From NCBI RefSeq assembly GCF_900143535.1, contig NZ_FRFA01000001.1, positions 586,387-650,386 on the forward strand: 64,000 bases of DNA, in the 5' to 3' direction. Each line of letters begins with the position of its first letter. The first letter of the stretch is position 1. Source of the DNA: Tateyamaria sp. Alg231-49 (GTDB lineage: Bacteria > Pseudomonadota > Alphaproteobacteria > Rhodobacterales > Rhodobacteraceae). The notes beneath the pieces were generated by a model. That model was not told where the DNA came from, did not search any database, and saw only the letters and a list, made by a program, of their open reading frames with translations. Made by a program: the position numbers and the translations under genes. Below are positions 17,500 to 27,569 of this stretch, piece after piece.

Positions 17500-18099
17500 A
17501 TGGCCCATATCGACTATTATTTTGCGACCCTGTCCCCTTACACATATCTGGCAGGCACACGCTTTGAAGACGTGGTGGCCAAGCATGGCGCGACCGTAAC
17601 CTACAAACCGCTTGACATCATGGGCCTGTTTTCCCGCACAGGTGGCACGCCCCCCAAAGATCGCCACCCCAACCGCGTGGAATACCGCGCGCAGGAACTG
17701 CCGCGACAAGCCAAAAAATTGGGCATGCCGTTGAACCTGAAACCTGCGCACTGGCCCACCAATGCCGCACCGTCGTCTTACGCGATTATTGCCGCGCAGG
17801 CCGCAGGTGGCGGCGATCTGGGATTGCTGGTTCAAAACGTCCTGCGCGCCGTCTGGGCCGAGGAAAAGGACATTGCCGAGGATAGCGTGATAAAAGCCTG
17901 CCTTGAGGCGGCCGGTTTTGACCCTGCACTTTCTGACAGCGGTTTGCTGGCGGGGGCCGAGACCTACGCCCGCAATCTCGAAGAAGCCATCGACAAGGGC
18001 GCGTTCGGTGCACCGTTTTATATTGTGGATGATGGGCAGCGCTTCTGGGGACAGGACAAGATCGAAGAACTGGATATGCACCTGTCCGGCAAACTTTGA
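17500..18099 (+). CDS. 2-hydroxychromene-2-carboxylate isomerase family protein
   Basis: A 199-residue DsbA/kappa-GST-like thioredoxin fold. The N-terminus IDYYFATLSPYTYLAG holds the conserved Ser in the position of the redox Cys, and the C-terminal FGAPFYIVDDGQRFWGQDKIEEL is the family signature with the cis-Pro. The family isomerises 2-hydroxychromene-2-carboxylate in naphthalene breakdown, but many members act on other glutathione-dependent substrates, and no aromatic degradation genes are near. Its stop overlaps the TTG start of the next gene by 4 bases. Confidence 0.88.
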   Translation: MAHIDYYFATLSPYTYLAGTRFEDVVAKHGATVTYKPLDIMGLFSRTGGTPPKDRHPNRVEYRAQELPRQAKKLGMPLNLKPAHWPTNAAPSSYAIIAAQAAGGGDLGLLVQNVLRAVWAEEKDIAEDSVIKACLEAAGFDPALSDSGLLAGAETYARNLEEAIDKGAFGAPFYIVDDGQRFWGQDKIEELDMHLSGKL

Positions 18100-18887
18100 T
18101 CCCACACATTCATCGCCGCAGCTTTGGCACCGGGCCGCGCCCGGTGCTGGCCATCCATTGTTCGCTCGCGCATTCCGGCGCGTGGCGGGGCATGGGGGCT
18201 GCGCTTGGGGATATGGCCACGCTGCATGCCTTTGATCTGCCGTGTCACGGAAAATCAGGCGATTGGGATGGGCGTGGAGTCATGCATGACACCGCCACGG
18301 ATATGGCACTGGCGGTGTTGGACGATATTGGGCCAGTCGATGTGATCGGGCATTCTTTTGGTGCCACGGTCGCGTTGCGCATCGCCATTGAACACCCGTC
18401 CCTTGTTCGCAAGTTGGTCATGTTTGAACCGGTATATTTTGCACCAGCGATGGCCGATGATCCGGCTTTTGCACAAGTCTACGCCCGTGACACCAAAGTT
18501 TTCGATGACGCATTGGATACAGGCGACAGGATGGCAGCGGCACGGGCGTTCAGCGCCACATGGGGGGATGCGGCCAGTTGGGACGACATACCTTTGTCCA
18601 CGCGGACCTATATGGCCGACCGCATCTTTTTCGTGCGAGACTCCGCCTCTTTCCTCATAAATGACAGTGCCGGGTTGCTGGCACCGGGTCGGTTTGCGGC
18701 GGCGGATATGCCTGCTTTGCTTGTGCGTGGTGCCGGATCGCCCTGGGCCCTGCCCGTCAGTGACGCCATCGCAAGGCGGCTGCCGCAGGCACAACAGATC
18801 ACGCTGGACGGCATTGGCCATATGGGGCCTATCACGCATCCCAAAGAGGTCTCTGACCCGGTGCGCCAATTTCTCAATGCGACCTAG
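18096..18887 (+). CDS. alpha/beta hydrolase
   Basis: A 263-residue alpha/beta-hydrolase fold protein. HCSLAHSGAWRG forms the oxyanion loop, DLPCHGKSG is the usual strand 4 motif, VIGHSFGATVAL holds the nucleophilic Ser (about residue 90), and the catalytic His is in LDGIGHMGPITHP near the C-terminus. The TTG start at 18096 overlaps the preceding isomerase stop (TTGA), so both are likely cotranslated. Substrate unknown. The 3' end overlaps the convergent UPF0260 gene by 4 bases. Confidence 0.85.
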   Translation: MIPHIHRRSFGTGPRPVLAIHCSLAHSGAWRGMGAALGDMATLHAFDLPCHGKSGDWDGRGVMHDTATDMALAVLDDIGPVDVIGHSFGATVALRIAIEHPSLVRKLVMFEPVYFAPAMADDPAFAQVYARDTKVFDDALDTGDRMAAARAFSATWGDAASWDDIPLSTRTYMADRIFFVRDSASFLINDSAGLLAPGRFAAADMPALLVRGAGSPWALPVSDAIARRLPQAQQITLDGIGHMGPITHPKEVSDPVRQFLNAT

Positions 18888-19354
18888 GTCGGCTCTTCTA
18901 TGATGTGGTCTTCCCAATCTTCATCGGCAACCTCGAATTCGCTGACGGTTCGACTGCGCATAGATACGCCAGCCGCATGAACGGTTTCGGCCGTGCCTGA
19001 AATCAGCGGGTGCCAGTCGGCCAACCCCCTGCCCTCGTGCAGCACCCGATAGGCGCAGGTTTGCGGCATCCAATAAAGATGGCTTTCGATGTTTGACGGT
19101 TTCAGCACAATGCAATCGGGCACAAATTGGTGCCTGATCTCGTATTGCGCACAGCGACAAGTGGCATCGTCCAAAAGGCGGCAGGCCACGCGGGTCAATG
19201 CGACCTCACCACTGTCCTCGTCTTCCAGCTTGTTCAGGCAACATTTGCCGCAGCCATCACACAAGGCCTCCCACTCGGCCTCGCTCATCTGGTCAAGAGA
19301 TTTGGTTTCCCAGAATTTTGGGGCAAAGCCGGTGCGGTCGATCGGGTCGCTCAT
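18884..19354 (-). CDS. UPF0260 (YcgN-type) cysteine cluster protein
   Basis: A 156-residue protein with the FAPKFWETKSLDQMSEAEWE N-terminus and the cluster CDGCGKCCLNKLED, followed by TRVACRLLD and CRCAQY, then FVPDCIVL. These Cys residues probably bind a metal or an Fe-S cluster. The family is conserved in proteobacteria but its function is unknown. Its ATG overlaps the stop of ribF by 4 bases (ATGA), so it is cotranslated with ribF. Confidence 0.9.
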   Translation of the reverse strand: MSDPIDRTGFAPKFWETKSLDQMSEAEWEALCDGCGKCCLNKLEDEDSGEVALTRVACRLLDDATCRCAQYEIRHQFVPDCIVLKPSNIESHLYWMPQTCAYRVLHEGRGLADWHPLISGTAETVHAAGVSMRSRTVSEFEVADEDWEDHIIEEPT

Positions 19355-20283
19355 AGGGCGGCCAAAATAGCGCGCGATTGGGCACTGTCCGCATCCATCT
19401 GCGCGATCAACGCCTCAAGGCTATCAAATTTTTCTTCGCCCCGCAGATGTTCCACCAGCGCCACTGACATAGGCGTGCCATACAGATCGCCCGAAAAATC
19501 AAACACAAAGGTTTCAAGGTTTGGGCGGTTTTCACCAAACATCGGGCGCACACCAAGGCTGGCCACTCCATGATAGGTGCCCGCATGTGGCCCCTCCAAC
19601 ACATCAACCAGAACTGCATATACGCCAAAGGCCGGTGGATGCAGATCATCGATGGACATGTTTGCAGTGGGATAGCCCAACTCGCGCCCGCGCTGTTCGC
19701 CGCCAATCACAGGTCCCTCGATCCGGTGCCAGTGGCCAAGCATCGCGGCGGCATCCCGCGTGCGTCCCTCGCTCAGTGCGGTGCGGATCGCGGTTGAGGA
19801 CACGGTGGCAGAACTGCGCTCGATCAAGGGGGCGATGGTGACCCCAAACCCCATCTCTGCCCCAAACCGTACAAGGTCGTCCGCCGTCCCTGCCCGTTTG
19901 CGACCAAAACAGAAATCAGCCCCTACCACCACGTGGCGCAGCCCCAAACCCTCGCAGATCACACGCGCCGCAAACTCTTCCGGCGCGAGCGCGGCAAGCC
20001 CGGCGTTGAACGGCAATTCATAGAGCCGCTCTACCCCCAGTTTTTGCAACCGGCTGGCGCGCGCGGCCTGGCTCATGAGGCGAAACGGTGGGGCGTCCGG
20101 AGCAAAGTAAACACGCGGATGAGGCTCAAATGTCATGACCCCCAAGGGCGCGTCTGGCACCGCAGCCCGCGCCAGATCAATCACCGACTGATGACCCAGA
20201 TGCACACCATCAAAGTTGCCGATGGCGGCACTTGCACCGCGATCCTCGGGTTCCACAAATTGGTAGTCGCGCACGATCCTCAT
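19351..20283 (-). CDS. ribF: bifunctional riboflavin kinase/FAD synthetase
   Basis: Converts riboflavin to FMN and FMN to FAD. The 310-residue protein has an N-terminal nucleotidyltransferase domain (AIGNFDGVHLGHQSVIDLA with the HxGH motif, then SSTAIRTALSEG) and a C-terminal flavokinase domain (PVIGGEQRGRELGYPTANM, then GVYAVLVD and ENRPNLETFVFDFSGDLYG). Length and order match the family. It is followed by the coupled UPF0260 gene. Several flavoenzymes in the window (CoxM for example) need FAD. Confidence 0.96.
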   Translation of the reverse strand: MRIVRDYQFVEPEDRGASAAIGNFDGVHLGHQSVIDLARAAVPDAPLGVMTFEPHPRVYFAPDAPPFRLMSQAARASRLQKLGVERLYELPFNAGLAALAPEEFAARVICEGLGLRHVVVGADFCFGRKRAGTADDLVRFGAEMGFGVTIAPLIERSSATVSSTAIRTALSEGRTRDAAAMLGHWHRIEGPVIGGEQRGRELGYPTANMSIDDLHPPAFGVYAVLVDVLEGPHAGTYHGVASLGVRPMFGENRPNLETFVFDFSGDLYGTPMSVALVEHLRGEEKFDSLEALIAQMDADSAQSRAILAAL

Positions 20284-20421
20284 GAGCCATGCCTAGCTGC
20301 GCCACGGAGAGAGGGCAAGGCGCAGGGTATCGCTTCTTTTGCCCAAAAATATCTTGGCAGGACTTCGAAGGACGGGGTGAAACCCGTTAAACAAACACGT
20401 CGCTGCAAGGCGTCCGTTGGA

Positions 20422-20865
20422 TCAGTCGAATTTACGCGAGGGGGCCAGCACCATTGCTTCACCCACCAGCACCTTTTTACCATCCACCGCACAGTGGCAG
20501 TCCAGCTTTACCCGACGCTTGGCAAAGTCGATATCGACCACCTTCACCTCGGCATAAACCATGTCGCCGGGGCGTACAGGCGCGAGGAATTTGAGGGATT
20601 GGCCCATGTAAACTGTCCCGTGACCGGGCAGTTGTTCGCCAATCACAGCCGAAATCAGGCCCGCCGTCAGCATTCCGTGGGCAATCCGCCCCGCAAAGAT
20701 CGTGTCGCGTGCATAATCGTCGTCCATGTGGACCGGGTTATGATCGGTGGAGACTTCGGCAAACAACTCGATATCGCGGTCGGTGACCTGCTTGCGCAGA
20801 TGGCGCGACATGCCCATTTCGATGTCTTCAATGCAGATGGTTCCGCGCGGCAGGTTGTCCAACAT
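20422..20865 (-). CDS. MaoC-family (R)-enoyl-CoA hydratase
   Basis: A 147-residue hot-dog-fold protein. The hydratase 2 motif is clear: VSTDHNPVHMDDDYARDTIF followed by GRIAHGMLTAGLIS, with the catalytic Asp and His as in PhaJ. The family hydrates trans-2-enoyl-CoA to (R)-3-hydroxyacyl-CoA and can feed PHA synthesis. ATG 20865 has GGAAG 7 bases before; the longer ATG at 20895 lacks one. Single gene. Confidence 0.87.
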   Translation of the reverse strand: MLDNLPRGTICIEDIEMGMSRHLRKQVTDRDIELFAEVSTDHNPVHMDDDYARDTIFAGRIAHGMLTAGLISAVIGEQLPGHGTVYMGQSLKFLAPVRPGDMVYAEVKVVDIDFAKRRVKLDCHCAVDGKKVLVGEAMVLAPSRKFD

Positions 20866-20954
20866 GAGCTGCTTCCGGTAATTTTCTGACGCCAAAAGGG
20901 CGCCTCACGCAATGTAATTACTTTGCACGCGCAGAAAATCAAGCGAAAAGAAGG

Positions 20955-21827
20955 TCAGCGCAGATGCCCTATTGCGAACGTTGGGGCGCTCATTTCCTTT
21001 TCAAGGTAAGCACTTAGCGCGTCAGGTTCAGGTTGCGTGGTGGTTTTTGTCTCGGCCGCTGCAAGCCCGCCAGAGATAAACAGCGAATCGATGTCTTCTC
21101 CCATCGCCCCGGCGATGTCGGTCAAAACGCCGTCCCCGATGGCCAGAATGTTCGAATCCGGCACATCCACCCCCAGTTCAAACAGTCGGCGGCGCGCCAG
21201 ATCGTAGATCGGCGGGTGTGGCTTGCCAAAGTACAGCGACTCGCCGCCCATCTCGGTGTAAAGCTGCGCAAGCGCGCCCGCGCACCATTCCCGCACCTCG
21301 CCCCGGTCCACCACGATATCCGGGTTCGCACACAGCAGTTTCAGCCCCAGCTGCTTGGCCATCAGAAATTCGGGGCGCATGGTGGCAGGGTCCGCCATCG
21401 GATCGCGCGGCCCCGTACACACGATGCCTTCGGCCTGCTCTAACGGAACGATCTGGACATCGATTGGGTCTTTGACCACCCCAATGGGCTCAAAGAACCT
21501 CTCATCGCCCGGATATCCGATCAAATGCACCTTTTGGCCCACCACACCGCGAAACATGGCTGAGCGCGCGCTGTCACCCGAGGTCGCAATCGTATCCCAC
21601 GCATCATCCGGCACCCCGAATTGCACCAATTGTTTGGTCACTCCGGCGCGCGGACGGGGTGAATTGGTGACCAACACGACCTTGCCGCCGGTCTTGCGGT
21701 AGGTTTGCAGGGCGGCCACCGCTTCTGGCAACGCGTGCACCCCGTTGTGCACACAGCCCCACAGATCAACGAACAGGGCGTCATAGCGATCGGAAACTTC
21801 GGTGAGAGAAGAAATAATCTGCGACAT
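20955..21827 (-). CDS. HAD-superfamily class IIA hydrolase (TIGR01459 type)
   Basis: A 290-residue phosphatase-like protein. Motif I is FVDLWGCVHNG, with Asp and a Trp-Gly in place of the usual second Asp; motif II is VLVTNSPRP; motif III/IV is YFGKPHPPIYDLA followed by LAIGDGVLTDIAGA. The missing second Asp of motif I is typical of this TIGR01459 alphaproteobacterial group, so the true reaction may differ from phosphatases such as NagD. ATG 21827 has GGAG 8 bases before. Substrate unknown. Confidence 0.85.
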   Translation of the reverse strand: MSQIISSLTEVSDRYDALFVDLWGCVHNGVHALPEAVAALQTYRKTGGKVVLVTNSPRPRAGVTKQLVQFGVPDDAWDTIATSGDSARSAMFRGVVGQKVHLIGYPGDERFFEPIGVVKDPIDVQIVPLEQAEGIVCTGPRDPMADPATMRPEFLMAKQLGLKLLCANPDIVVDRGEVREWCAGALAQLYTEMGGESLYFGKPHPPIYDLARRRLFELGVDVPDSNILAIGDGVLTDIAGAMGEDIDSLFISGGLAAAETKTTTQPEPDALSAYLEKEMSAPTFAIGHLR

Positions 21828-21844
21828 CGAAACGCTCCGTTTTT

Positions 21845-21875
21845 GAAACCATAAGGCGGACCGAATGGTCCGCCC
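21845..21875 (-). terminator. terminator after the pyrophosphatase gene
   Basis: GGCGGACC (21855-21862) and GGTCCGCC (21867-21874) form an 8-bp stem with a 4-base loop, followed on the minus strand by TTATGGTTTC and further T residues. It separates the pyrophosphatase gene from the HAD gene. Confidence 0.7.
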
Positions 21876-21938
21876 TGCCAACGCCCGTTCGCCGCGCGCT
21901 GGAGTGTTTATCAGGCGCAGGCTCCCTGCGCTGCGACC

Positions 21939-22859
21939 TCAGACTTTGAGGTTCGGAATGATCTGCTTTTTGCGGCTCATCACGCCGGGCAATACGACGG
22001 TGTCGCCTGTCACTATGGCATCAAAGCTCTTTTCAGCCACGCCCTTTACCCGATCGTTGGGGATCAGCATCGTCGCTTCCTCTTTCAGGATGTCGACAAC
22101 GAACAACAGCACTTCGTCCGCGCCGTCTTCTTTTGCCACATCCACCATGGACGTCATCAGGCTGTCCTTGCGATCCAGCACGATCTTGGGCGCAGTGGTT
22201 TCCAGAACCGAGACACGGAACTGTGTGCCATCCACTGCATATTCCTTGCTGTCCATGCGCAGCAGTTCGGCGTCCGAAAACGCGGAGACGTCAGATTTCG
22301 CCTCGAACATCTCTGACGCATAAGCCGTGATATCCACGCCCAGATCTTTTGCCAGATCATGCGCGATGGCCTTGTCTTCTTGCGTTGTGGTGGGCGAACG
22401 GAATTCAAGCGTGTCAGACAGGATGCAAGACAGCATCGCGCCTTTTACGCCTGTCGGCATTTGCGCCATGTCTTTGCCGATCATCTTCCACATGATTGTG
22501 GCGGTGCAAGCCAGGGGCTCGATCCGGATGTCGATGGGGCCCTTGGTTTCCAGCCCACCAACAAGTTTGTGGTGATCGATGATGGCGGTGATGTCCGCAT
22601 CGTTGATCGCGTCGGGCAGTTCGGCGGGGTTGTTTGTATCTACGATGACAACCGGCTGGTCTGCCTCAACACCGCTGATGATCCGTGGCTTTGGCAGGTC
22701 CCATTTCTTCAACACAAACGCCGCTTCGGTGTTTGGCTCGCCCAGCAGAACCGGCTCGGCGGCGATCCCTTTGATCTCGTTGAGGTACCACGCCCAGATG
22801 ATGGGCGATCCGGTGGAATCGGTGTCGGGGGATTTGTGACCAAAAACCAGAGTTGTCAT
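21939..22859 (-). CDS. ppaC: manganese-dependent inorganic pyrophosphatase (family II)
   Basis: Hydrolyses pyrophosphate to drive biosynthetic reactions. The 306-residue protein belongs to the DHH family: VFGHKSPDTDST at the N-terminus gives His and Asp ligands, VIVDTNNPAELP another Asp, ITAIIDHHK is the DHH motif, and SDTLEF gives a further Asp. The C-terminal DHHA2 domain ends with PGVMSRKKQIIPNL, which has the substrate-binding Ser-Arg-Lys-Lys. AAGGA lies about 9 bases before the ATG. Divergent from the DUF2161 gene. Confidence 0.95.
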   Translation of the reverse strand: MTTLVFGHKSPDTDSTGSPIIWAWYLNEIKGIAAEPVLLGEPNTEAAFVLKKWDLPKPRIISGVEADQPVVIVDTNNPAELPDAINDADITAIIDHHKLVGGLETKGPIDIRIEPLACTATIMWKMIGKDMAQMPTGVKGAMLSCILSDTLEFRSPTTTQEDKAIAHDLAKDLGVDITAYASEMFEAKSDVSAFSDAELLRMDSKEYAVDGTQFRVSVLETTAPKIVLDRKDSLMTSMVDVAKEDGADEVLLFVVDILKEEATMLIPNDRVKGVAEKSFDAIVTGDTVVLPGVMSRKKQIIPNLKV

Positions 22860-22975
22860 ATGTTGTGTCCTTGAGGAGGAGGTGTGATTTTCGCGCCCTT
22901 ATAACAACAATAGTTCGGGTGTCACGGGGGGCCGGGCCGTTGCGTTTTTTGCCTCATCGTTGGATGGTGCTTCGT

Positions 22976-23653
22976 ATGAGTGATGCGCGCGAAACAGATC
23001 TTTACGCCCCGGTGAAAACCTTTCTTGAGGGGCAAGGATATGTGGTAAAATCCGAGGTCGGTGCGGCCGATGTTGTCGCCGTGCGTGGGGGCGAGCCGCC
23101 AGTGATCGTAGAGTTGAAGCTGGGGTTTTCCCTGACGCTGGTGCATCAATGTGTGGCCCGCTTGTCGGTGACGGACGATGTTTACATGGCCGTGGCGCGG
23201 GGCAAGGGAAAGCGGTTTCAAAAGTCGCTCAAGGACATGACGCGCCTGTGTCGGCGCTTAGGTCTCGGGCTCATCACAGTGCGCTTGTCGGATGCGTTGG
23301 TGCAGGTCCATTGTGACCCCGGTCCTTACGCACCGCGCAAGAATGCGCGCAGAGAGGCGCAATTGCTCAAGGAGTTTGCGAAGCGCGCAGGCGATCCAAA
23401 TGACGGCGGCCAGACCCGCGTCGGGCTTATCACAGCCTATCGTCAGGATGCGATCAAGCTGGCGATGTATTTGTTCGAAGTAGGTGCCAGCAAGGGGGCA
23501 GATGTGGCGCGCGAAACTGGTGTAAGCCGTGCAACAACGATGATGCGCGATGATCACTATGGCTGGTTCGAAAAGGTCGAAACCGGTGTCTATGGCCTGA
23601 CGCCCAAAGGGGCCGGAGCCGTGGCATCATCAGGTCAGGTTCTGGGGGGCTAA
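22976..23653 (+). CDS. DUF2161 family protein (PD-(D/E)XK nuclease-like)
   Basis: A 225-residue protein. The N-terminal half (LYAPVKTFLEGQGYVVKSEVG, then ADVVAVRGGEPPVIVELKLGFS) resembles a PD-(D/E)XK fold, with Asp and Glu-Leu-Lys in the catalytic spacing. The C-terminal part is a winged-helix region (AMYLFEVGASKGADVARETG, then DDHYGWFEKVETGVYGLT). The family has no known function. ATG 22976 is used; ATG 22964 is possible. It stands alone, divergent from the pyrophosphatase gene. Confidence 0.8.
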   Translation: MSDARETDLYAPVKTFLEGQGYVVKSEVGAADVVAVRGGEPPVIVELKLGFSLTLVHQCVARLSVTDDVYMAVARGKGKRFQKSLKDMTRLCRRLGLGLITVRLSDALVQVHCDPGPYAPRKNARREAQLLKEFAKRAGDPNDGGQTRVGLITAYRQDAIKLAMYLFEVGASKGADVARETGVSRATTMMRDDHYGWFEKVETGVYGLTPKGAGAVASSGQVLGG

Positions 23654-23670
23654 ACCGACCGCAGAACTGC

Positions 23671-24165
23671 TCAGGCCGGAACCAGCGTATCGGCCATCAG
23701 ATCATCCAGAAACAAACTGAGCAATTGCAACCGCCCGGACACGTCGGCCTTGCGATAAAGGGCGGCACACTGTGCCTTAATCGTGCCTTGAGCAGTGTCG
23801 CGCAGCTTTGCCATCTCGGCTACGGAGTATCCTTTGATCGCCAGCACGGCCACCGCCCGTTCGGCTTCGGTCAGGTTCCATTCGCCGAACCGCACCTCAA
23901 GTAAATCTGCAAAAGCGCCGGAGGCCACTTTGAGTTGGTCCGTCATCTGATCCTGACGGCGCAGCACATGCCGCAACTCCGATGCCGTAAAGGCCAACCC
24001 AAGAAAGAGAGCCAGAGTTATAATTGCCTCAACCACATCGCTTTCGGCCAGAGTGCTGTTGTGATTGGGAAGGAACAGGTCCAGCGCCACGTCCGTGACG
24101 AAATAGGCGCAACAGACGCCTTGGATGGCGAACAGAGTCCAAAGGATAGTGCGGCGTGAGGGCAT
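23671..24165 (-). CDS. LuxR-type HTH regulator with N-terminal membrane segments
   Basis: A 164-residue protein. Two hydrophobic helices (about residues 6-27 and 42-60) are followed by a linker helix and a C-terminal GerE/LuxR DNA-binding domain (LTEAERAVAVLAIKGYSVAEMA, then GTIKAQCAALYRKADVSGRLQLLS). It therefore seems to be a membrane-bound transcription factor of a type seen in Rhodobacterales. It is separated from the upstream PepSY gene by a GC-rich hairpin and may be read with it. ATG 24165 is preferred; an upstream TTG at 24186 is weaker. Confidence 0.8.
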   Translation of the reverse strand: MPSRRTILWTLFAIQGVCCAYFVTDVALDLFLPNHNSTLAESDVVEAIITLALFLGLAFTASELRHVLRRQDQMTDQLKVASGAFADLLEVRFGEWNLTEAERAVAVLAIKGYSVAEMAKLRDTAQGTIKAQCAALYRKADVSGRLQLLSLFLDDLMADTLVPA

Positions 24166-24188
24166 AAAAGCAGTCCGTGATGGCAAGG

Positions 24189-24212
24189 GCCGCCCGGATG
24201 GTTCCGGGCGGC
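24189..24212 (-). terminator. GC-rich intercistronic hairpin
   Basis: GCCGCCCGGA (24189-24198) and TCCGGGCGGC (24203-24212) form a perfect 10-bp stem with loop TGGT. There is no T-run, so it may attenuate or process the PepSY-luxR transcript rather than end it. Confidence 0.5.
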
Positions 24213-24228
24213 AAAGGTTTAGGACAGC

Positions 24229-24510
24229 TTAATCATCGCCGTGGTCGTCGTCATCCTCGGTTTCGATTTCAATGATCAAGCCGGTATCCATAGCCACCTC
24301 AATCTCGAGCTCGACGCCGTCCAGCATCACTTCGGCTTCGATCTCGTTGCCTTCGATTTCGATTTCCTGAACCTCATAGCCCATGCCTGTCAGCGCGGCG
24401 CGTACATCGGCTTCGGTGCTGCCCAGTTGCTGGCCGACATCCAGCTGGGCCAATGCGGCGGCTGGGATCATCAGAGCGGTCAGCAGGGTGGATTTGGTAA
24501 ACGTTGTCAT
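24229..24510 (-). CDS. secreted PepSY-domain protein
   Basis: A 93-residue protein with a signal peptide (LLTALMIPAAALA, cleavage near residue 21) and a single PepSY-like domain (GSTEADVRAALTGMGYEVQE, then ELEIEVAMDTGLIIEI), followed by an acidic tail TEDDDDHGDD that could bind metal ions. It would act in the periplasm. It precedes the membrane-bound LuxR-type regulator in the same direction, so the two may form a sensing pair, but this is inference. Confidence 0.72.
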   Translation of the reverse strand: MTTFTKSTLLTALMIPAAALAQLDVGQQLGSTEADVRAALTGMGYEVQEIEIEGNEIEAEVMLDGVELEIEVAMDTGLIIEIETEDDDDHGDD

Positions 24511-24676
24511 CAGGGTGTCTCCACTAAGTTAAATGTATCGCGTTGGTGCGGCTGGGAGTGATATGTGGCCTCTGTCGATTGATCTGAATCTGACTTTTGG
24601 CTTATCCGCACAGGCCTAGGCCAAAGGTTTACGCCCCCTGCTGACACTTTTTCTGAAAACCCTTCGAGTTGAGGCG

Positions 24677-24704
24677 TTGACTTGGGCCAGAATGGTCCCT
24701 AACT
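24677..24704 (+). promoter_or_regulatory. groESL promoter candidate
   Basis: TTGACT (24677-24682) and CTAACT (24699-24704) are 16 bases apart. The -35 is a good sigma70 match and the -10 a moderate one. The CIRCE operator begins 9 bases downstream, where HrcA would block the start of transcription. Confidence 0.5.
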
Positions 24705-24712
24705 ACCCTTCG

Positions 24713-24739
24713 TTATCACTCAGCACGGTTGAGTGCTAA
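24713..24739 (+). promoter_or_regulatory. CIRCE element (HrcA operator)
   Basis: TTATCACTC, a 9-base spacer and GAGTGCTAA match the CIRCE consensus TTAGCACTC-N9-GAGTGCTAA with a single mismatch. It lies 56 bases before groES, as is typical. It shows that groESL is controlled by the HrcA repressor. Confidence 0.9.
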
Positions 24740-24794
24740 TCGCCCCTAACCCGGGGTGCAAAGAGGAAACTTTGAGCCTTAAGGAGCTGCAAAG

Positions 24795-25082
24795 ATGGCA
24801 TTGAAACCGCTTCATGACCGCGTGCTGGTACGCCGCACGGAAAGCGAAGAGAAAACTGCTGGCGGGCTGATCATCCCCGATAGCGCCAAAGAAAAACCAA
24901 GCGAAGGCGAAATCGTTGCTGCAGGCCCCGGTGCCCGCAAAGACAGCGGTGAGCTGATCGCGATGGCTGTCTCTGCCGGAGACAAAGTGCTGTTCGGCAA
25001 ATGGTCTGGCACAGAAGTCACCATCGACGGCGAAGAGCTGCTGATGATGAAAGAATCCGACATCATGGGGATCATCGAGTAA
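24795..25082 (+). CDS. groES: co-chaperonin GroES
   Basis: The 95-residue lid of the chaperonin cavity. Standard features: [20 protein letters not shown] with the mobile loop at about residues 17-32 ([16 protein letters not shown]), then the beta-barrel with [17 protein letters not shown] and the C-terminal ESDIMGIIE. It precedes groEL by 52 bases with its own AAAGGAG site. Controlled by the CIRCE site upstream. Confidence 0.98.
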   Translation: MALKPLHDRVLVRRTESEEKTAGGLIIPDSAKEKPSEGEIVAAGPGARKDSGELIAMAVSAGDKVLFGKWSGTEVTIDGEELLMMKESDIMGIIE

Positions 25083-25101
25083 GCGCACGCCGCTTCTCTG
25101 A

Positions 25102-26775
<1,674 letters not shown>

Positions 26776-26778
26776 GAC

Positions 26779-26839
26779 TGTTTGCCCTCGGCAAACTTAC
26801 ATCACTGAGTAAAGCAAAGGCCCCCGCGTGGGGCCTTTG
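26779..26839 (+). terminator. terminator region after groEL
   Basis: Two hairpins follow the stop: GTTTGCC-CTC-GGCAAAC (about 26780-26796) and AAAGGCCCC-CGCG-TGGGGCCTTT (about 26816-26838) ending in TTTGT. The second is a good rho-independent terminator for groESL. Confidence 0.8.
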
Positions 26840-26943
26840 TCACGAGAGCCAAAGGCACTTTGCTTTAACACTCGGGCTGCAACACAACGGCGCTATACGT
26901 TGAACGAGTGTCCGCACTGCAGGACAAAGCCGCCGTTGCCCGA

Positions 26944-27492
26944 TTAAAGATGAATGTTCGCTTTTGGCGGCCATGCCCAATTAAATCCCACCAATAGGAC
27001 CATTAGCACAGCCAAGGTTGTCGAAACGGATTTAAGAATTGTGGCTGAGCTGGCGGCATATACCAATGGAACAAAAACGTCTGGCCAGCTCCAGATCATG
27101 GTCATGATACCAAGGTTCTCGACATAGTCGAACAGGGCGCTACCAACCGAAAGGGCGATGCCAAGGCGGACAAGTCTACTGTTTGGCATGCGCTGCCCAA
27201 GCCAGCAGATCGTGGCAAGCATAGTCAACGCAAGCATCGCGGGATAAAGTGTGTCCAAAACGAGCTGGCGACTGAGATAATAGTCGCGCCCGCCCACTCC
27301 CAGAGACTCGAGAAGTGCTGCTGCCTGTGTGGGGCCATAGCCTGCCGGGCGCATGTCGAAGGGGACGTGCCCGGAAACCGATTCGATATGGGCGAGCGTG
27401 ACGCTCATCATCAGCCAATAGATTGAAGCTGCTATCAATCCTGAACCGACTGCAATTCGTCCAATGTGCTTTGGCAGAATTCTATTCGTCAT
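26944..27492 (-). CDS. four-helix integral membrane protein of unknown family
   Basis: A 182-residue protein with hydrophobic helices at about 13-33, 80-103, 110-131 and 150-175, and a periplasmic-type loop with FDMRPAGYGPTQAAALLESL and RDYYLSRQLVLDTLYP. GGGAG lies 8 bases before ATG 27492; a longer frame to 27651 overlaps the regulator. It is divergent from the Crp-like regulator at 27570, which may control it. Function unknown. Confidence 0.65.
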   Translation of the reverse strand: MTNRILPKHIGRIAVGSGLIAASIYWLMMSVTLAHIESVSGHVPFDMRPAGYGPTQAAALLESLGVGGRDYYLSRQLVLDTLYPAMLALTMLATICWLGQRMPNSRLVRLGIALSVGSALFDYVENLGIMTMIWSWPDVFVPLVYAASSATILKSVSTTLAVLMVLLVGFNWAWPPKANIHL

Positions 27493-27569
27493 TTGTAAAC
27501 TCCCTGACCTGTGCCACACATGCCCGCAGACGGTTTGACCCGCATTATCATTTGATAAGGCACGCGAAG

